This document shows positions 1-5,390 of a stretch of DNA of 30,570 nucleotides, one piece after another. A program made the translations under genes and the position numbers. This stretch comes from a virus: positions 1 to 30,570 of the IMG/VR virus record IMGVR_UViG_3300037088_000791, one strand, 5' to 3'. Each line of letters starts with the position of its first letter. Position 1 is the stretch's first letter. The notes beneath the pieces are model-generated. The model did no database searches and was not told the origin of the DNA. It saw only the letters and a list, made by a program, of their open reading frames with translations.

Positions 1-7
1 GGTTCCG

Positions 8-147
8 TGAAGGGGTCATGAAGGGGAATGCAGCCAGACCAGACCTGGTTGAAATTCGGTGAAAGAGGGCGAAAGATGGGCAAATACAGTGGCTTATGGA
101 AGGGAAACGCGGCGGGGCGAGGTTTGAGAAAAACAGGGCTGAAAGGG
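8..147. repeat. Cluster of TGAA(A)GGG repeats, possible phage-end transposase sites
   Basis: TGAAGGGG occurs at 8-15 and 19-26, TGAAAGAGGG at 60-69, CGAAAGATGGG at 70-80 and TGAAAGGG at 140-147, with spacings near one helical turn between the first two and between the third and fourth. There is no gene in 1-205. Mu ends begin with TG and carry repeated MuA-binding sites containing a CGAAA core, so these repeats could be the transposase sites at the end of this phage next to its last early gene. That role is inference; the phage boundary is not proven. Confidence 0.3.
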
Positions 148-183
148 CTCTTTTGAATTGGTTTGATATGGGTTTTGACCAGA

Positions 184-202
184 TTAACGCGGGGGTTAAC
201 CC
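184..202. promoter_or_regulatory. TTAAC direct repeat and GGGTTAACCC palindrome
   Basis: Two TTAAC boxes start 12 bases apart (184-188 and 196-200), and the second lies in a perfect ten-base palindrome at 193-202, just after the stop codon of the leftmost early gene. Similar TTAAC-N6-TTAAC pairs occur at 7827-7842, 19042-19057 and 25354-25369. It may be a protein-binding site or part of a weak terminator. Confidence 0.3.
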
Positions 203-205
203 ATG

Positions 206-733
206 TCAAAACGGGCATTCGGCGGGGGCGGAATCGGGCTGGGATTCGACCTGGTCGGGGAACTGTTCCTCGCTGGTCAAACTGGCGTTTTTGGAAGATC
301 GGCGCTTCGACAGCAGGCGAGACCAAAGGGTCATCATCAATTGGCGCAATTGCTCGGTGGTGAGGTCCTCAATTACGCTGAAACCTTCAGCGATGTGGAA
401 CTTGTCCCGGGCTACGGCGAGGACGTATTCTCCATGCGGAGAGAGGGCGCGGCCATGGCGGTGGATTAGCCATAGGTAGCGGCGGCGGGCGCCGGGGTCG
501 GGGTTGCCGGACTCGGAGGCGCCGTCCAGGTCGTCGGTGAGTGCTTTTAGGTGGGCTTTGACCTGGTCGATGTCGGCAGCGTTGTCCAGATCGCTCATAG
601 TGCTTATTGGGCGGCCGACGGCCTGCGAGACGGTTTCGAGGCGGAGGGACCGGTCGTTCCGGTCCCAGCGCTGGGTTTCGCAGGCGGCGGGCCACCAGTC
701 GCCCATAATTGCGATGCGCTGTTTTGTGGTCAT
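206..733 (-). CDS. Mu gp16/GemA-like early phage protein
   Basis: The 175-residue product fits the general layout of the Mu gp16/GemA early regulatory family. An N-terminal helical part contains a V-x-R-x-I...DLDNAADIDQVKAHLKAL pattern, like the family's 'tGk.S..DL...e.d.Vl.HL' region. A C-terminal part (about 110-155) carries a KFHIAEGFSVIEDLTTEQL segment, typical of a domain that ends in 'dLt..el..li'. The start chosen is the ATG at 733, which overlaps the upstream stop as ATGA; a TTG at 739 is possible. It is the last early gene before the leftmost repeats. GemA-type proteins modulate host gene expression and supercoiling in Mu. The assignment rests on pattern similarity, not on a catalytic motif. 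Confidence 0.5.
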   Translation of the reverse strand: MTTKQRIAIMGDWWPAACETQRWDRNDRSLRLETVSQAVGRPISTMSDLDNAADIDQVKAHLKALTDDLDGASESGNPDPGARRRYLWLIHRHGRALSPHGEYVLAVARDKFHIAEGFSVIEDLTTEQLRQLMMTLWSRLLSKRRSSKNASLTSEEQFPDQVESQPDSAPAECPF

Positions 734-993
734 AGACAATATTTTAGGATCAAGCCGATGGCCTTGGCTGCCTGGCGGCCGCTGACCAATGGGCGAAAAT
801 GGGTTTCACCAGTGACGGTATCGCGGATGCCGTATTCGAAGCGGTGCCACCGCACCATTTTTGGTTCTGGCTCAGGTCTGTTCTCGGAATTAGCGCGCCA
901 TCTGTCCCATCGTGCTTTTGCCATACGGCGTCCGCGCGCTGATAAAGAGCGCTTAACTCGCTGGCTGTAGCGACCTTGAAACTCGTGCAGCAT
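730..993 (-). CDS. Hypothetical basic early phage protein
   Basis: This is an 87-residue, strongly basic protein with no family I recognise. Residues about 15-35 (SLSARGRRMAKARWDRW) form an Arg/Lys-rich amphipathic stretch suited to nucleic-acid binding. The C-terminal half contains a short beta-like segment (MVRWHRFEYGIRDTVTGET) followed by a helix. Its stop overlaps the ATG of the gp16-like gene as ATGA, so the two are translationally coupled. It is the first gene to the left of the cassette array and has no complete attC before it, which argues that it belongs to the phage backbone rather than to a cassette. Confidence 0.55.
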   Translation of the reverse strand: MLHEFQGRYSQRVKRSLSARGRRMAKARWDRWRANSENRPEPEPKMVRWHRFEYGIRDTVTGETHFRPLVSGRQAAKAIGLILKYCL

Positions 994-1013
994 AGGCTTT
1001 GGACTGTATGCAC

Positions 1014-1040
1014 TGACGCATAATTACTTGTTCGGCGTCA
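1014..1040 (-). repeat. Truncated terminal attC (attC15, R'' box only) at the left end of the array
   Basis: An R''-like box, GCCGAAC on the minus strand (1030-1036), ends the last cassette, but no L' or R' half follows within 100 bases. A small TGACGC/GCGTCA inverted repeat (1014-1019 with 1035-1040) replaces it. The box matches six of eight bases of its own cassette's 5' box (GTTCGGAG in attC14). The array therefore appears cut off here and phage sequence resumes. Confidence 0.5.
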
Positions 1041-1239
1041 GCGGTGCATAGCCATTTGGGTTGTGATTCACGACCACTTCCCTGATCTCTCCCGATTCCG
1101 TGTCGAGCCACGCATCCGCCGCATAGTCGTCACCGCGTTTGAATCGTTTGTCGTGTTCCGGTCTCCGGATGTATCGCTCCGAACCAGCCGCTGGAGTTCC
1201 TGTCAGTTCGAGCGTCGGTTGCAGATTCACGGTTTCCAT
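1024..1239 (-). CDS. Cassette N: hypothetical protein, N-terminus encoded by attC14
   Basis: This is a 71-residue acidic protein with no recognised family. The ATG at 1239 lies inside attC14, so about the first 19 residues (METVNLQPTLELTGTPAAG) come from the recombination site and the rest from the cassette. The body (from about 20) has charged and aromatic residues and an EIREVVVNHNPNGYAP segment near its end. A longer reading frame reaches 1428, but that part is the shadow of cassette M in another frame. The start overlaps the stop of cassette M by 13 bases. This is the last cassette, and its attC is truncated. Confidence 0.55.
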   Translation of the reverse strand: METVNLQPTLELTGTPAAGSERYIRRPEHDKRFKRGDDYAADAWLDTESGEIREVVVNHNPNGYAPLTPNK

Positions 1240-1272
1240 AGTTCGCGCCTGTGGCTCCGCTCTGTGTTCTGC
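1178..1272 (-). repeat. attC14 (95 bp)
   Basis: R'' is GCAGAAC (complement at 1266-1272) and R' is GTTCGGA (complement at 1178-1184). The R'' is complementary to the 5' box of cassette M (GTTCTGC in attC13) over seven bases. It contains the stop of cassette M (1227) and the start of cassette N (1239). Confidence 0.7.
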
Positions 1273-1490
1273 TTGCACCCGATTATGTGTGTGATGGTTC
1301 CCCCATTCGGGCCTGGGTCGTTGTGGCATTCGGGGCACCACACGGCCATCTTGTCCGCGCAGGTCTTTCCCGGCGCATACGTTGCACAGTTCGGGCATTC
1401 GCCGAGCAGATACCATCCGCACCAGCACTTGGCTAATGGCGGCAGCAGGCTCAGGCTGTCCATGTATGCTTGTTGGTCAGAGTTGAACAT
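1227..1490 (-). CDS. Cassette M: Cys-rich, probable zinc-ribbon protein
   Basis: This 87-residue protein has two CxxC-type clusters in its middle (KCWCGW..GECPNC and, after a spacer, CADKMAVWCPEC), plus a CKQN and a histidine, which suggests one or two zinc ribbons. The ATG at 1490 is three bases after the R' box of attC13. A GTG at 1505 inside attC13 would add five residues. The gene is tightly spaced after cassette L (stop at 1502) and ends inside attC14. No enzymatic domain is visible; a small metal-binding or nucleic-acid-binding role is likely. Confidence 0.6.
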   Translation of the reverse strand: MFNSDQQAYMDSLSLLPPLAKCWCGWYLLGECPNCATYAPGKTCADKMAVWCPECHNDPGPNGGTITHIIGCKQNTERSHRRELWKP

Positions 1491-1491
1491 C

Positions 1492-1580
1492 GCAGAACCA
1501 GTCACTCCAGCGGACGGCGGGATTCCGCTTCAGTCATTTTGTTGCTCAGTGGCCCGCCGCCGCTGAGTTCTGCGTTATGC
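1492..1580 (-). repeat. attC13 (89 bp)
   Basis: R'' is GCATAAC (complement at 1574-1580) and R' is GTTCTGC (complement at 1492-1498). It belongs to the same size and sequence class as attC1: both share a central CGGCGGG and a TTGTTGCTCAG segment. R'' does not match the 5' box of its own cassette L (GTTAGAA) beyond GTTA, so L may be a fused cassette. Confidence 0.75.
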
Positions 1581-1885
1581 CTCCACGGCACGATCTTCTC
1601 GCCCGTGCATTCCAGTAGCGCCTCGGGAAGCGGTTGCTCCGCGCTCTTGGGTTGCGCGAAGCCGTCCTTTTCGAGTTCGATGATCTCGATTCTGGTTTTG
1701 ACAATGCAGGCGTCGAGCGCCTTGTTCACTTCTTCTTCGCTGGTGAACCCTTGCGGCCAATGACACTTTGAACCCAGGCACCAACCCTCATGCGCTCCCT
1801 TGTGCCCCAGGTCCAGGTGGCAGCGCGATACAAACTCGCCGTTGGCAAGCTCGAATTTGGCGCGGCATTGCGGTTTGGGTGTCAT
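1502..1885 (-). CDS. Cassette L gene 3: Cys/His-rich protein, duplicate of cassette G gene 2
   Basis: The 127-residue product contains PQCRAKFELANGEF, then a CHLDLGHKGAHEG segment and CLGSKCHWP, so four Cys and several His suggest a zinc-binding fold like those of small zinc-finger proteins. From residue 4 to about 74 it is identical to the protein at 4360-4647, and the underlying DNA is almost unchanged, which shows a recent duplication. After that the C-termini differ: here an extra 50 residues, the last part of which is encoded by attC13. The ATG overlaps the preceding stop as ATGA. It is the third gene of a three-gene cassette. Confidence 0.65.
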   Translation of the reverse strand: MTPKPQCRAKFELANGEFVSRCHLDLGHKGAHEGWCLGSKCHWPQGFTSEEEVNKALDACIVKTRIEIIELEKDGFAQPKSAEQPLPEALLECTGEKIVPWRHNAELSGGGPLSNKMTEAESRRPLE

Positions 1886-2181
1886 AATCCCAACGTCCTG
1901 TCTGATGCCTTAATCCCGGCATCCGCTAATTCTCTCAATTGGCCCGGCTTAAATGGTCCGAGGTTGAAATGGCTGTCGGCTACGAAGGAACAATTATAGT
2001 CGAGCCAATCAAGCCTCGCCCGCTCTCGGTCAAGCTGTCTCCTGTGGCTATTGAGGCCGTCAGCCCCGCTACGCAGTCCATCACTGAAAGCCTCAGCCTG
2101 GAAAGCGTTAAGCGCGGCGACAAACTCCTTGTCATCGCCGTAAATCTTCCACTCGGCTATAAATTCACCAACGGTTTTCAT
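1882..2181 (-). CDS. Cassette L gene 2: hypothetical protein
   Basis: This is a 99-residue, mostly helical protein of unknown function. The first half is acidic and helical (about 1-45), the centre is Arg-rich (SHRRQLDRERARLDWLDYN, about 44-63) and the end contains a short GQLRELADAGIKASDRT helix. A pattern of 'RARLDWLD' followed by a short hydrophobic strand is common in small phage and cassette proteins that never receive a function. Its start overlaps gene 1 of the cassette by ATGA and its stop overlaps gene 3 by ATGA, so the three form one translational unit. Confidence 0.6.
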   Translation of the reverse strand: MKTVGEFIAEWKIYGDDKEFVAALNAFQAEAFSDGLRSGADGLNSHRRQLDRERARLDWLDYNCSFVADSHFNLGPFKPGQLRELADAGIKASDRTLGL

Positions 2182-2297
2182 AGTTCGTCTGGTTCAGTTT
2201 CTTGCTCGTCTGGGTCGTCAAGTTCGCGCCCCATGTGCAGGTCGTCGCACAGCCCGCCCGCCAGCAGCCCGCCGCTAAAGTTCACGATGTATTCCAT
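2178..2297 (-). CDS. Cassette L gene 1: small acidic protein related to cassette G gene 1
   Basis: This 39-residue open frame starts 13 bases after the R' box of attC12 and ends with an ATGA overlap into the next gene. Its segment GGLLAGGLCDDLHMGREL, followed by an acidic tail ending EPDEL, closely matches the C-terminal half of the 76-residue protein at 4644-4874 (LLAGGLCDDLHMEREI and an acidic tail ending EPDDL). The two cassettes therefore share a first gene and a zinc-binding gene, and this copy lacks the first half. Function is unknown. Confidence 0.55.
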   Translation of the reverse strand: MEYIVNFSGGLLAGGLCDDLHMGRELDDPDEQETEPDEL

Positions 2298-2306
2298 ATT
2301 CGAGTC

Positions 2307-2365
2307 TTCTAACCAATCACTTCACCGAACCGGCTCCGCGCCGGTCGGTGAGTTCTGTGTTCGCC
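2307..2365 (-). repeat. attC12 (59 bp)
   Basis: R'' is GGCGAAC (complement at 2359-2365) and R' is GTTAGAA (complement at 2307-2313). The R'' exactly complements the 5' box of its own cassette K (GTTCGCC in attC11). The core, with CACCG, CCGG...CCGG and CGGTG arms, is identical to attC7 over about 45 bases. Confidence 0.85.
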
Positions 2366-2583
2366 ATGACGAGGAATCCATCCTTGCTCACCAGGATGCC
2401 GGCAGCGATCAGGCAGTCCAGATGGTTCCATCGGCCTCTGAGCAGGGTTTGTGACTCGTCATTCCTGGCGGTTTTCCCACAAAGAGGGCAGATCCACCGT
2501 TTTTTGGCGACTTGCTTGGCGAACAAGTCGCTTGAGGACAACGGCGGGATCGCTGGCAGTTGGGTAGTCCGTTCAGTGCTCAT
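2317..2583 (-). CDS. Cassette K: small zinc-ribbon-like protein, N-terminus encoded by attC11
   Basis: This is an 88-residue protein. The first about 20 residues (MSTERTTQLPAIPPLSSSDL) are encoded within attC11 and closely match the leader of cassette I. The body has CPLCGK at about 32-37 and HLDC about 20 residues later, a CxxC...HxxC arrangement suggesting a small zinc finger or HNH-like metal site. No HNH catalytic motif is evident. The last 14 residues (LTDRRGAGSVK) are encoded by attC12, as for cassette A. Function is unknown; a nucleic-acid-binding role is possible. Confidence 0.6.
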   Translation of the reverse strand: MSTERTTQLPAIPPLSSSDLFAKQVAKKRWICPLCGKTARNDESQTLLRGRWNHLDCLIAAGILVSKDGFLVMANTELTDRRGAGSVK

Positions 2584-2625
2584 GCTAGGGAGTTTTCGCG
2601 CCGTGCCTCAGCTCTGGCGTTAGGG
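2518..2625 (-). repeat. attC11 (108 bp)
   Basis: R'' is CCCTAAC (complement at 2619-2625) and R' is GTTCGCC (complement at 2518-2524). R'' extended by one base (CCCCTAAC) exactly complements the 5' box of its own cassette J (GTTAGGGG in attC10). The site contains the start codon of cassette K at 2583. Confidence 0.85.
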
Positions 2626-2626
2626 G

Positions 2627-3430
2627 TCACAGCATCACCCCTTGTTGTAGTTCGCGCCGGATTCGGTCGCAGGCAGTCTCGAAGTGGCGCTTGTCCTTCT
2701 CGATGCCAATGAATTTACGTTTGCCCTTGATGCAGGCTATCGCCGTTGTCCCGCTGCCCATAAATGGATCGAGCACGGTTGCACCCTCGGGAGTCACTCC
2801 GACGAGGTTCTGCATTAGTTCGACGGGCTTCTCGGCTACGTGTTCCTTTTCCTCGCCTCCGACTGGCTGGTATTGCAGGACGTTTTGCGGCGACTTTTCG
2901 CCCGCCACCGGCACGCCGATGGACCCATAGACGATGTATTCAGATGATGACGAGAATCGGCCACGCTGCATCCTCACGCCCGGCTTCCACCACGTCACCA
3001 GGTTGCGCCACACCCAGCCGCCGCACTGGATTGCATCGGTCATCGTCGGCAGTTGCCGCCAGTCCGTGAATACCATGATGACCGCCCCGGCATTGCAGCA
3101 TCCGTGGCAGTCCCGCAGCCACATGGATGCCCACGCGAGGAAGGCGCGCTGGTCGCGGTTGTCGCCGCTGAACTCCACACGGCAGGTTATTTCGCTGTCG
3201 GTGTTCACGTATTTCGAGGACGGCGCTTGCGCTCGGTCGCCCCGGAATTGCCCTCCGCTGCTGTATGGTGGATCGGTGATGACTGCATCCACGCCGGTGA
3301 TTTGCGGGAGCACGTCCTCGGCGTTGGCATTGTAGAGGGTGCATGGGCCGATAATGACCCCTAACAAATCAGTCGAGCAGACGGCGGGCTCGCCGGTCAG
3401 TCGAGAGGTTTCTGGCATGCTGGTAGTCAT
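2627..3430 (-). CDS. Cassette J: DNA adenine or N4-cytosine methyltransferase (beta class, orphan)
   Basis: This 267-residue protein transfers a methyl group from S-adenosylmethionine to an amino group in DNA. The catalytic motif IV, TDPPYSSGG, is at about 52-60, and the AdoMet-binding motif I, LDPFMGSGTT, is at about 220-229, followed by an IGIEKD motif II. This order (catalytic motif first) is that of beta-group amino-methyltransferases. The central region should hold the target recognition part. The first about 23 residues come from attC10; a later start near residue 24 would leave the domain intact. No restriction endonuclease lies nearby, so it is an orphan, plausibly protecting phage DNA from host restriction. 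The stop abuts attC11. Confidence 0.9.
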   Translation of the reverse strand: MTTSMPETSRLTGEPAVCSTDLLGVIIGPCTLYNANAEDVLPQITGVDAVITDPPYSSGGQFRGDRAQAPSSKYVNTDSEITCRVEFSGDNRDQRAFLAWASMWLRDCHGCCNAGAVIMVFTDWRQLPTMTDAIQCGGWVWRNLVTWWKPGVRMQRGRFSSSSEYIVYGSIGVPVAGEKSPQNVLQYQPVGGEEKEHVAEKPVELMQNLVGVTPEGATVLDPFMGSGTTAIACIKGKRKFIGIEKDKRHFETACDRIRRELQQGVML

Positions 3431-3466
3431 GGGGTTTTCGCGCCGCTGCTCACTTCGGTGTTATAC
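3359..3466 (-). repeat. attC10 (108 bp)
   Basis: R'' is GTATAAC (complement at 3460-3466) and R' is GTTAGGG (complement at 3359-3365). R'' exactly complements the 5' box of its own cassette I (GTTATACC in attC9). It holds the stop codon of cassette I at its R'' end and the start codon of the methyltransferase at 3430. Confidence 0.85.
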
Positions 3467-3745
3467 CGCTCCGCTCTCGAACATTTCATTCGCACAGTCA
3501 TCGGTCAGTGCCGCCTCCAGGTTGATGAGTGCGTCGAGCGTGCTCATCGCTATTTTGCCACGCACCGGCTTTTCACCCGGCCAGTCCATTTGCGCTCGGA
3601 ATATCGTCTTGCCCTTCATGACTTGTTCGACGGTTAGGCGTCCCCCTGCGTTGAGCGCACACGTTGTCCACGTTCCCCGGTATAACAAGTCGCTGGAGGA
3701 CAACGGCGGGATCGCCGGTAGTTTTGTGGTCGTTTTAGTGCTCAT
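3461..3745 (-). CDS. Cassette I: hypothetical protein, N-terminus encoded by attC9
   Basis: This 94-residue protein is of unknown function. The leader MSTKTTTKLPAIPPLSSSDL is encoded by attC9 and differs by only three residues from the leader of cassette K, although the bodies are unrelated. The body (from about 24) contains short beta-like segments (TIFRAQMDWPGEKPVRGKIAM) and then a helical, acidic end (LDALINLEAALTDDCANEMF). The stop TAA lies within the R'' box of attC10 (GTATAAC). No metal or catalytic motif is visible. Confidence 0.55.
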   Translation of the reverse strand: MSTKTTTKLPAIPPLSSSDLLYRGTWTTCALNAGGRLTVEQVMKGKTIFRAQMDWPGEKPVRGKIAMSTLDALINLEAALTDDCANEMFESGAV

Positions 3746-3787
3746 GCTTTGGGGTTGTCGCGCCGCGCCTCAGCTCTGGCGTTGGGC
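3680..3787 (-). repeat. attC9 (108 bp)
   Basis: R'' is GCCCAAC (complement at 3781-3787) and R' is GTTATAC (complement at 3680-3686). R'' with its flanking base exactly complements the 5' box of its own cassette H (GTTGGGCA in attC8). It contains the start codon of cassette I at 3745. Confidence 0.85.
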
Positions 3788-3788
3788 A

Positions 3789-4013
3789 TTACCATAGTTC
3801 GTCCTCGGTGCATGTCCATGTTTTGAGTTTCCGTTTGGGGCTTCCTTTGGGCGCGAGCAGCCCGTCGCATACGTCGCAGCAGCGCGCCACGATTAGTTTC
3901 TTGCCTTTGGTGGCGATCACCGAGACTTCGCAGCCAGACCAGTCATGGTTTTCGCGCACGAATGCCCAGGATGTCCCAATTTGTGGTTTATACTTCAGGT
4001 GTTTTGTTTTCAT
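3789..4013 (-). CDS. Cassette H: small basic Cys-containing protein
   Basis: This is a 74-residue, Lys-rich protein. Residues about 12-42 look like a small beta-barrel (GTSWAFVRENHDWSGCEVSV followed by KGKKLIVARC), and CCDVCDG at about 45-51 provides clustered cysteines, so metal binding is possible. The ATG at 4013 lies about 30 bases after the R' box of attC8 and needs no attC-encoded leader. The stop codon is two bases before the R'' box of attC9. No known family is recognised. Confidence 0.55.
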   Translation of the reverse strand: MKTKHLKYKPQIGTSWAFVRENHDWSGCEVSVIATKGKKLIVARCCDVCDGLLAPKGSPKRKLKTWTCTEDELW

Positions 4014-4043
4014 GTATTTATGTCAGTTACAGTTGTCCGTGAT

Positions 4044-4141
4044 GCCCAACCAATCGCTGCACACAATGAGGGCCGCGCTTGGCTCGGAGGCAATTCGGAT
4101 GTTGTTTGGGCGGCCCTCATGTGTGAGCTTGATCGTTATGT
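4044..4141 (-). repeat. attC8 (98 bp)
   Basis: R'' is ACATAAC (complement at 4135-4141) and R' is GTTGGGC (complement at 4044-4050). The arms GAGGGCCGC and GCGGCCCTC pair perfectly with extra unpaired bases outside, as in classical attC folds. R'' matches the 5' box of cassette G (GTTATGC) in six of seven positions. Confidence 0.85.
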
Positions 4142-4357
4142 AAAGTTCGCGTCATCTCGCTCCTCTGTCAGTTTCCTGACTTCTTCCCGTAGGCGGTCAT
4201 TCCGTCGCTTTAGTTCGTCCACCTTCTCTGAGAAGGCGCGTTGCAGGCCGACCCGCGTTTTTCGCAAGTGTTCAGCAACCCGTTTTTCTATGCGGAGCTT
4301 GTCCCGGCAGTCGGTCAAATGCTCCATCAGGATAAGTTCTTTCTTGGCCAACTTCAC
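4136..4357 (-). CDS. Cassette G gene 3: coiled-coil protein
   Basis: This protein of 73 residues from a GTG start (or 63 from an ATG at 4327) consists almost wholly of charged heptad-like helix. The stretch KVDELKRRNDRLREEVRKL near the C-terminus has hydrophobic residues at a/d spacing typical of a parallel coiled coil, so it probably forms dimers or binds a partner. It follows gene 2 of the same cassette after a two-base gap (stop at 4360, GTG at 4357), with no attC between them. The stop lies in the R'' box of attC8. Specific function is unknown. Confidence 0.55.
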   Translation of the reverse strand: MKLAKKELILMEHLTDCRDKLRIEKRVAEHLRKTRVGLQRAFSEKVDELKRRNDRLREEVRKLTEERDDANFT

Positions 4358-4359
4358 GG

Positions 4360-4647
4360 TTACAAGTCTTTCTCAAGTTCGATGATCTCGATTCTGGTTT
4401 TGACAATGCAGGCGTCGAGCGCCTTGTTCACTTCTTCTTCGCTGGTGAACCCTTGCGGCCAATGACACTTTGAACCCAGGCACCAACCCTCATGCGCTCC
4501 CTTGTGCCCCAGGTCCAGGTGGCAGCGCGATACAAACTCGCCATTGGCAAGCTCGAATTTGGCGCGGCATTGGGGAGTCGGGAGTCCTTTGTAATCGGGA
4601 TATGGGATTCCTGCCTCAGCACAGGTGTATTTCGGTTGCTTGCTCAT
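4360..4647 (-). CDS. Cassette G gene 2: Cys/His-rich protein, duplicate of cassette L gene 3
   Basis: This is a 95-residue protein with the same Cys/His pattern as the protein at 1502-1885: PQCRAKFELANGEF, CHLDLGHKGAHEG and CLGSKCHWP. About 70 consecutive residues are identical. This copy has a different N-terminus with one more Cys (YTCAEAGIPYPDYKG) and ends at the point where the other copy continues. A zinc-binding fold is likely; the target is unknown. The ATG overlaps the stop of gene 1 by four bases. The DNA identity (about 4378-4565 against 1679-1866) points to a recent copy event within the array. Confidence 0.65.
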   Translation of the reverse strand: MSKQPKYTCAEAGIPYPDYKGLPTPQCRAKFELANGEFVSRCHLDLGHKGAHEGWCLGSKCHWPQGFTSEEEVNKALDACIVKTRIEIIELEKDL

Positions 4648-4874
4648 AAATCGTCTGGTTCAGTGTCATCGTCTTCGTCTGTTATCTCGCGCTCCATGTG
4701 CAGGTCGTCACAGAGCCCGCCCGCCAGAAGTCCGGCGCATGGCCGGTCGCTCTCGGGCGTGCAGGTGCATTGTCCCGCGAGTTCGGCCACAAGCTCTTGG
4801 TAGCTCGGGTCATCGTGCATGTTGTCGTAGCGCCGTTGCGCCCGATCAAATCTCGTTCCAAATCCACTTGGCAT
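4644..4874 (-). CDS. Cassette G gene 1: acidic hypothetical protein
   Basis: This is a 76-residue protein whose ATG is part of the R' box of attC7 (GTTATGCC), so the recombination point itself supplies the start codon. It has a helical charged N-terminus, a central CTCTPESDRPCAG segment with three Cys, and an acidic C-terminus. The C-terminal half (from LLAGGLCDDLHMEREI) matches the 39-residue protein of cassette L. It is translationally coupled (ATGA) to the Cys/His-rich gene that follows, as in cassette L. Function is unknown. Confidence 0.55.
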   Translation of the reverse strand: MPSGFGTRFDRAQRRYDNMHDDPSYQELVAELAGQCTCTPESDRPCAGLLAGGLCDDLHMEREITDEDDDTEPDDL

Positions 4875-5118
4875 AACAAATCACTTCACCGAACCGGCTC
4901 CGCGCCGGTCGGTGAGTTCTGTGTTGGGCATTAGTATAGAAGGCGGCACAAATTCTGCGCCCCCAAAGCATTCGATGGAGGAGCTTCCGAAAGCCCTCCG
5001 GATTGTTTTTGCAGCTCTGAATGAAGGCCATTTGGTATGGGAGGAGCGGGAACGCCGAACCAGGCGGTGCAGGCAACGGCGGGCTCGCTGGCAGTTGGGT
5101 GGTCGGTTTCGTGTTCAT
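4846..5118 (-). CDS. Cassette F: hypothetical protein running through attC7
   Basis: The frame is 90 residues. Its first about 20 residues (MNTKPTTQLPASPPLPAPPG) come from attC6 and resemble the leaders of cassettes I and K. The middle (about 24-65) is a short helical, basic protein. The last 28 residues read through the whole of attC7 and into the next cassette, overlapping its start. Cassette F is only about 180 bp long, so it may encode a minimal protein or be a cassette whose gene has been trimmed. The start overlaps the stop of cassette E as ATGA within attC6. Coding status is uncertain. Confidence 0.4.
   Translation of the reverse strand: MNTKPTTQLPASPPLPAPPGSAFPLLPYQMAFIQSCKNNPEGFRKLLHRMLWGRRICAAFYTNAQHRTHRPARSRFGEVICYAKWIWNEI
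4871..4929 (-). repeat. attC7 (59 bp)
   Basis: R'' is GCCCAAC (complement at 4923-4929) and R' is GTTATGC (complement at 4871-4877). It has the classical 59-base length and is nearly identical to attC12. R'' does not exactly complement the 5' box of cassette F (GTTCGGC). The R' supplies the ATG of cassette G. Confidence 0.85.
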
Positions 5119-5160
5119 GCTTTGGGGTTTTCGCGCCGTGCCTGACCTTGGTCGTTCTGC
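5054..5160 (-). repeat. attC6 (107 bp)
   Basis: R'' is GCAGAAC (complement at 5154-5160) and R' is GTTCGGC (complement at 5054-5060). R'' exactly complements the 5' box of its own cassette E (GTTCTGCG in attC5). The stop of cassette E and the start of cassette F overlap here as ATGA (5115-5118). Confidence 0.85.
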
Positions 5161-5354
5161 GCCACGTCGTACGCTGCGAGCATCCTGTCGTACTCCCTTC
5201 CGAGTCTTTGATAGTCGGCCCCACCCGTCCAGAAGGCTGCGGCGTACTCGCGGAATTTGGCCTCACACTGTTCCCAGGTCGGCGCAGAACAAGACGGTGG
5301 AGAGGACGGCGGGCGTCCCGGTCTGTCAGCAGCTTCTGGCATGTCGATAGTCAT
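5115..5354 (-). CDS. Cassette E: hypothetical helical protein, N-terminus encoded by attC5
   Basis: This is a 79-residue protein of unknown function. Residues 1-22 (MTIDMPEAADRPGRPPSS and on) are encoded by attC5. The remainder (WEQCEAKFREYAAAFWTGG, then DYQRLGREYDRMLAAYDVA) forms two amphipathic helices rich in aromatic residues, as in small helical-hairpin proteins. It is coupled at both ends through attC sites: its ATG overlaps the stop of cassette D (ATGA) and its stop overlaps the ATG of cassette F (ATGA). Confidence 0.5.
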   Translation of the reverse strand: MTIDMPEAADRPGRPPSSPPSCSAPTWEQCEAKFREYAAAFWTGGADYQRLGREYDRMLAAYDVAQNDQGQARRENPKA

Positions 5355-5390
5355 GGGTTCTTCGCGCCGCCTCTCACCTTGGCGTTGGGC
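5284..5390 (-). repeat. attC5 (107 bp)
   Basis: R'' is GCCCAAC (complement at 5384-5390) and R' is GTTCTGC (complement at 5284-5290). R'' plus the flanking base exactly complements the 5' box of its own cassette D (GTTGGGCG in attC4). The stop of cassette D and the start of cassette E overlap inside it (5351-5354). Confidence 0.85.

Noticed and set aside
1240-1428. Longer start for cassette N
   Set aside because: This part overlaps cassette M in another frame, and the attC14-internal ATG at 1239 explains the start.
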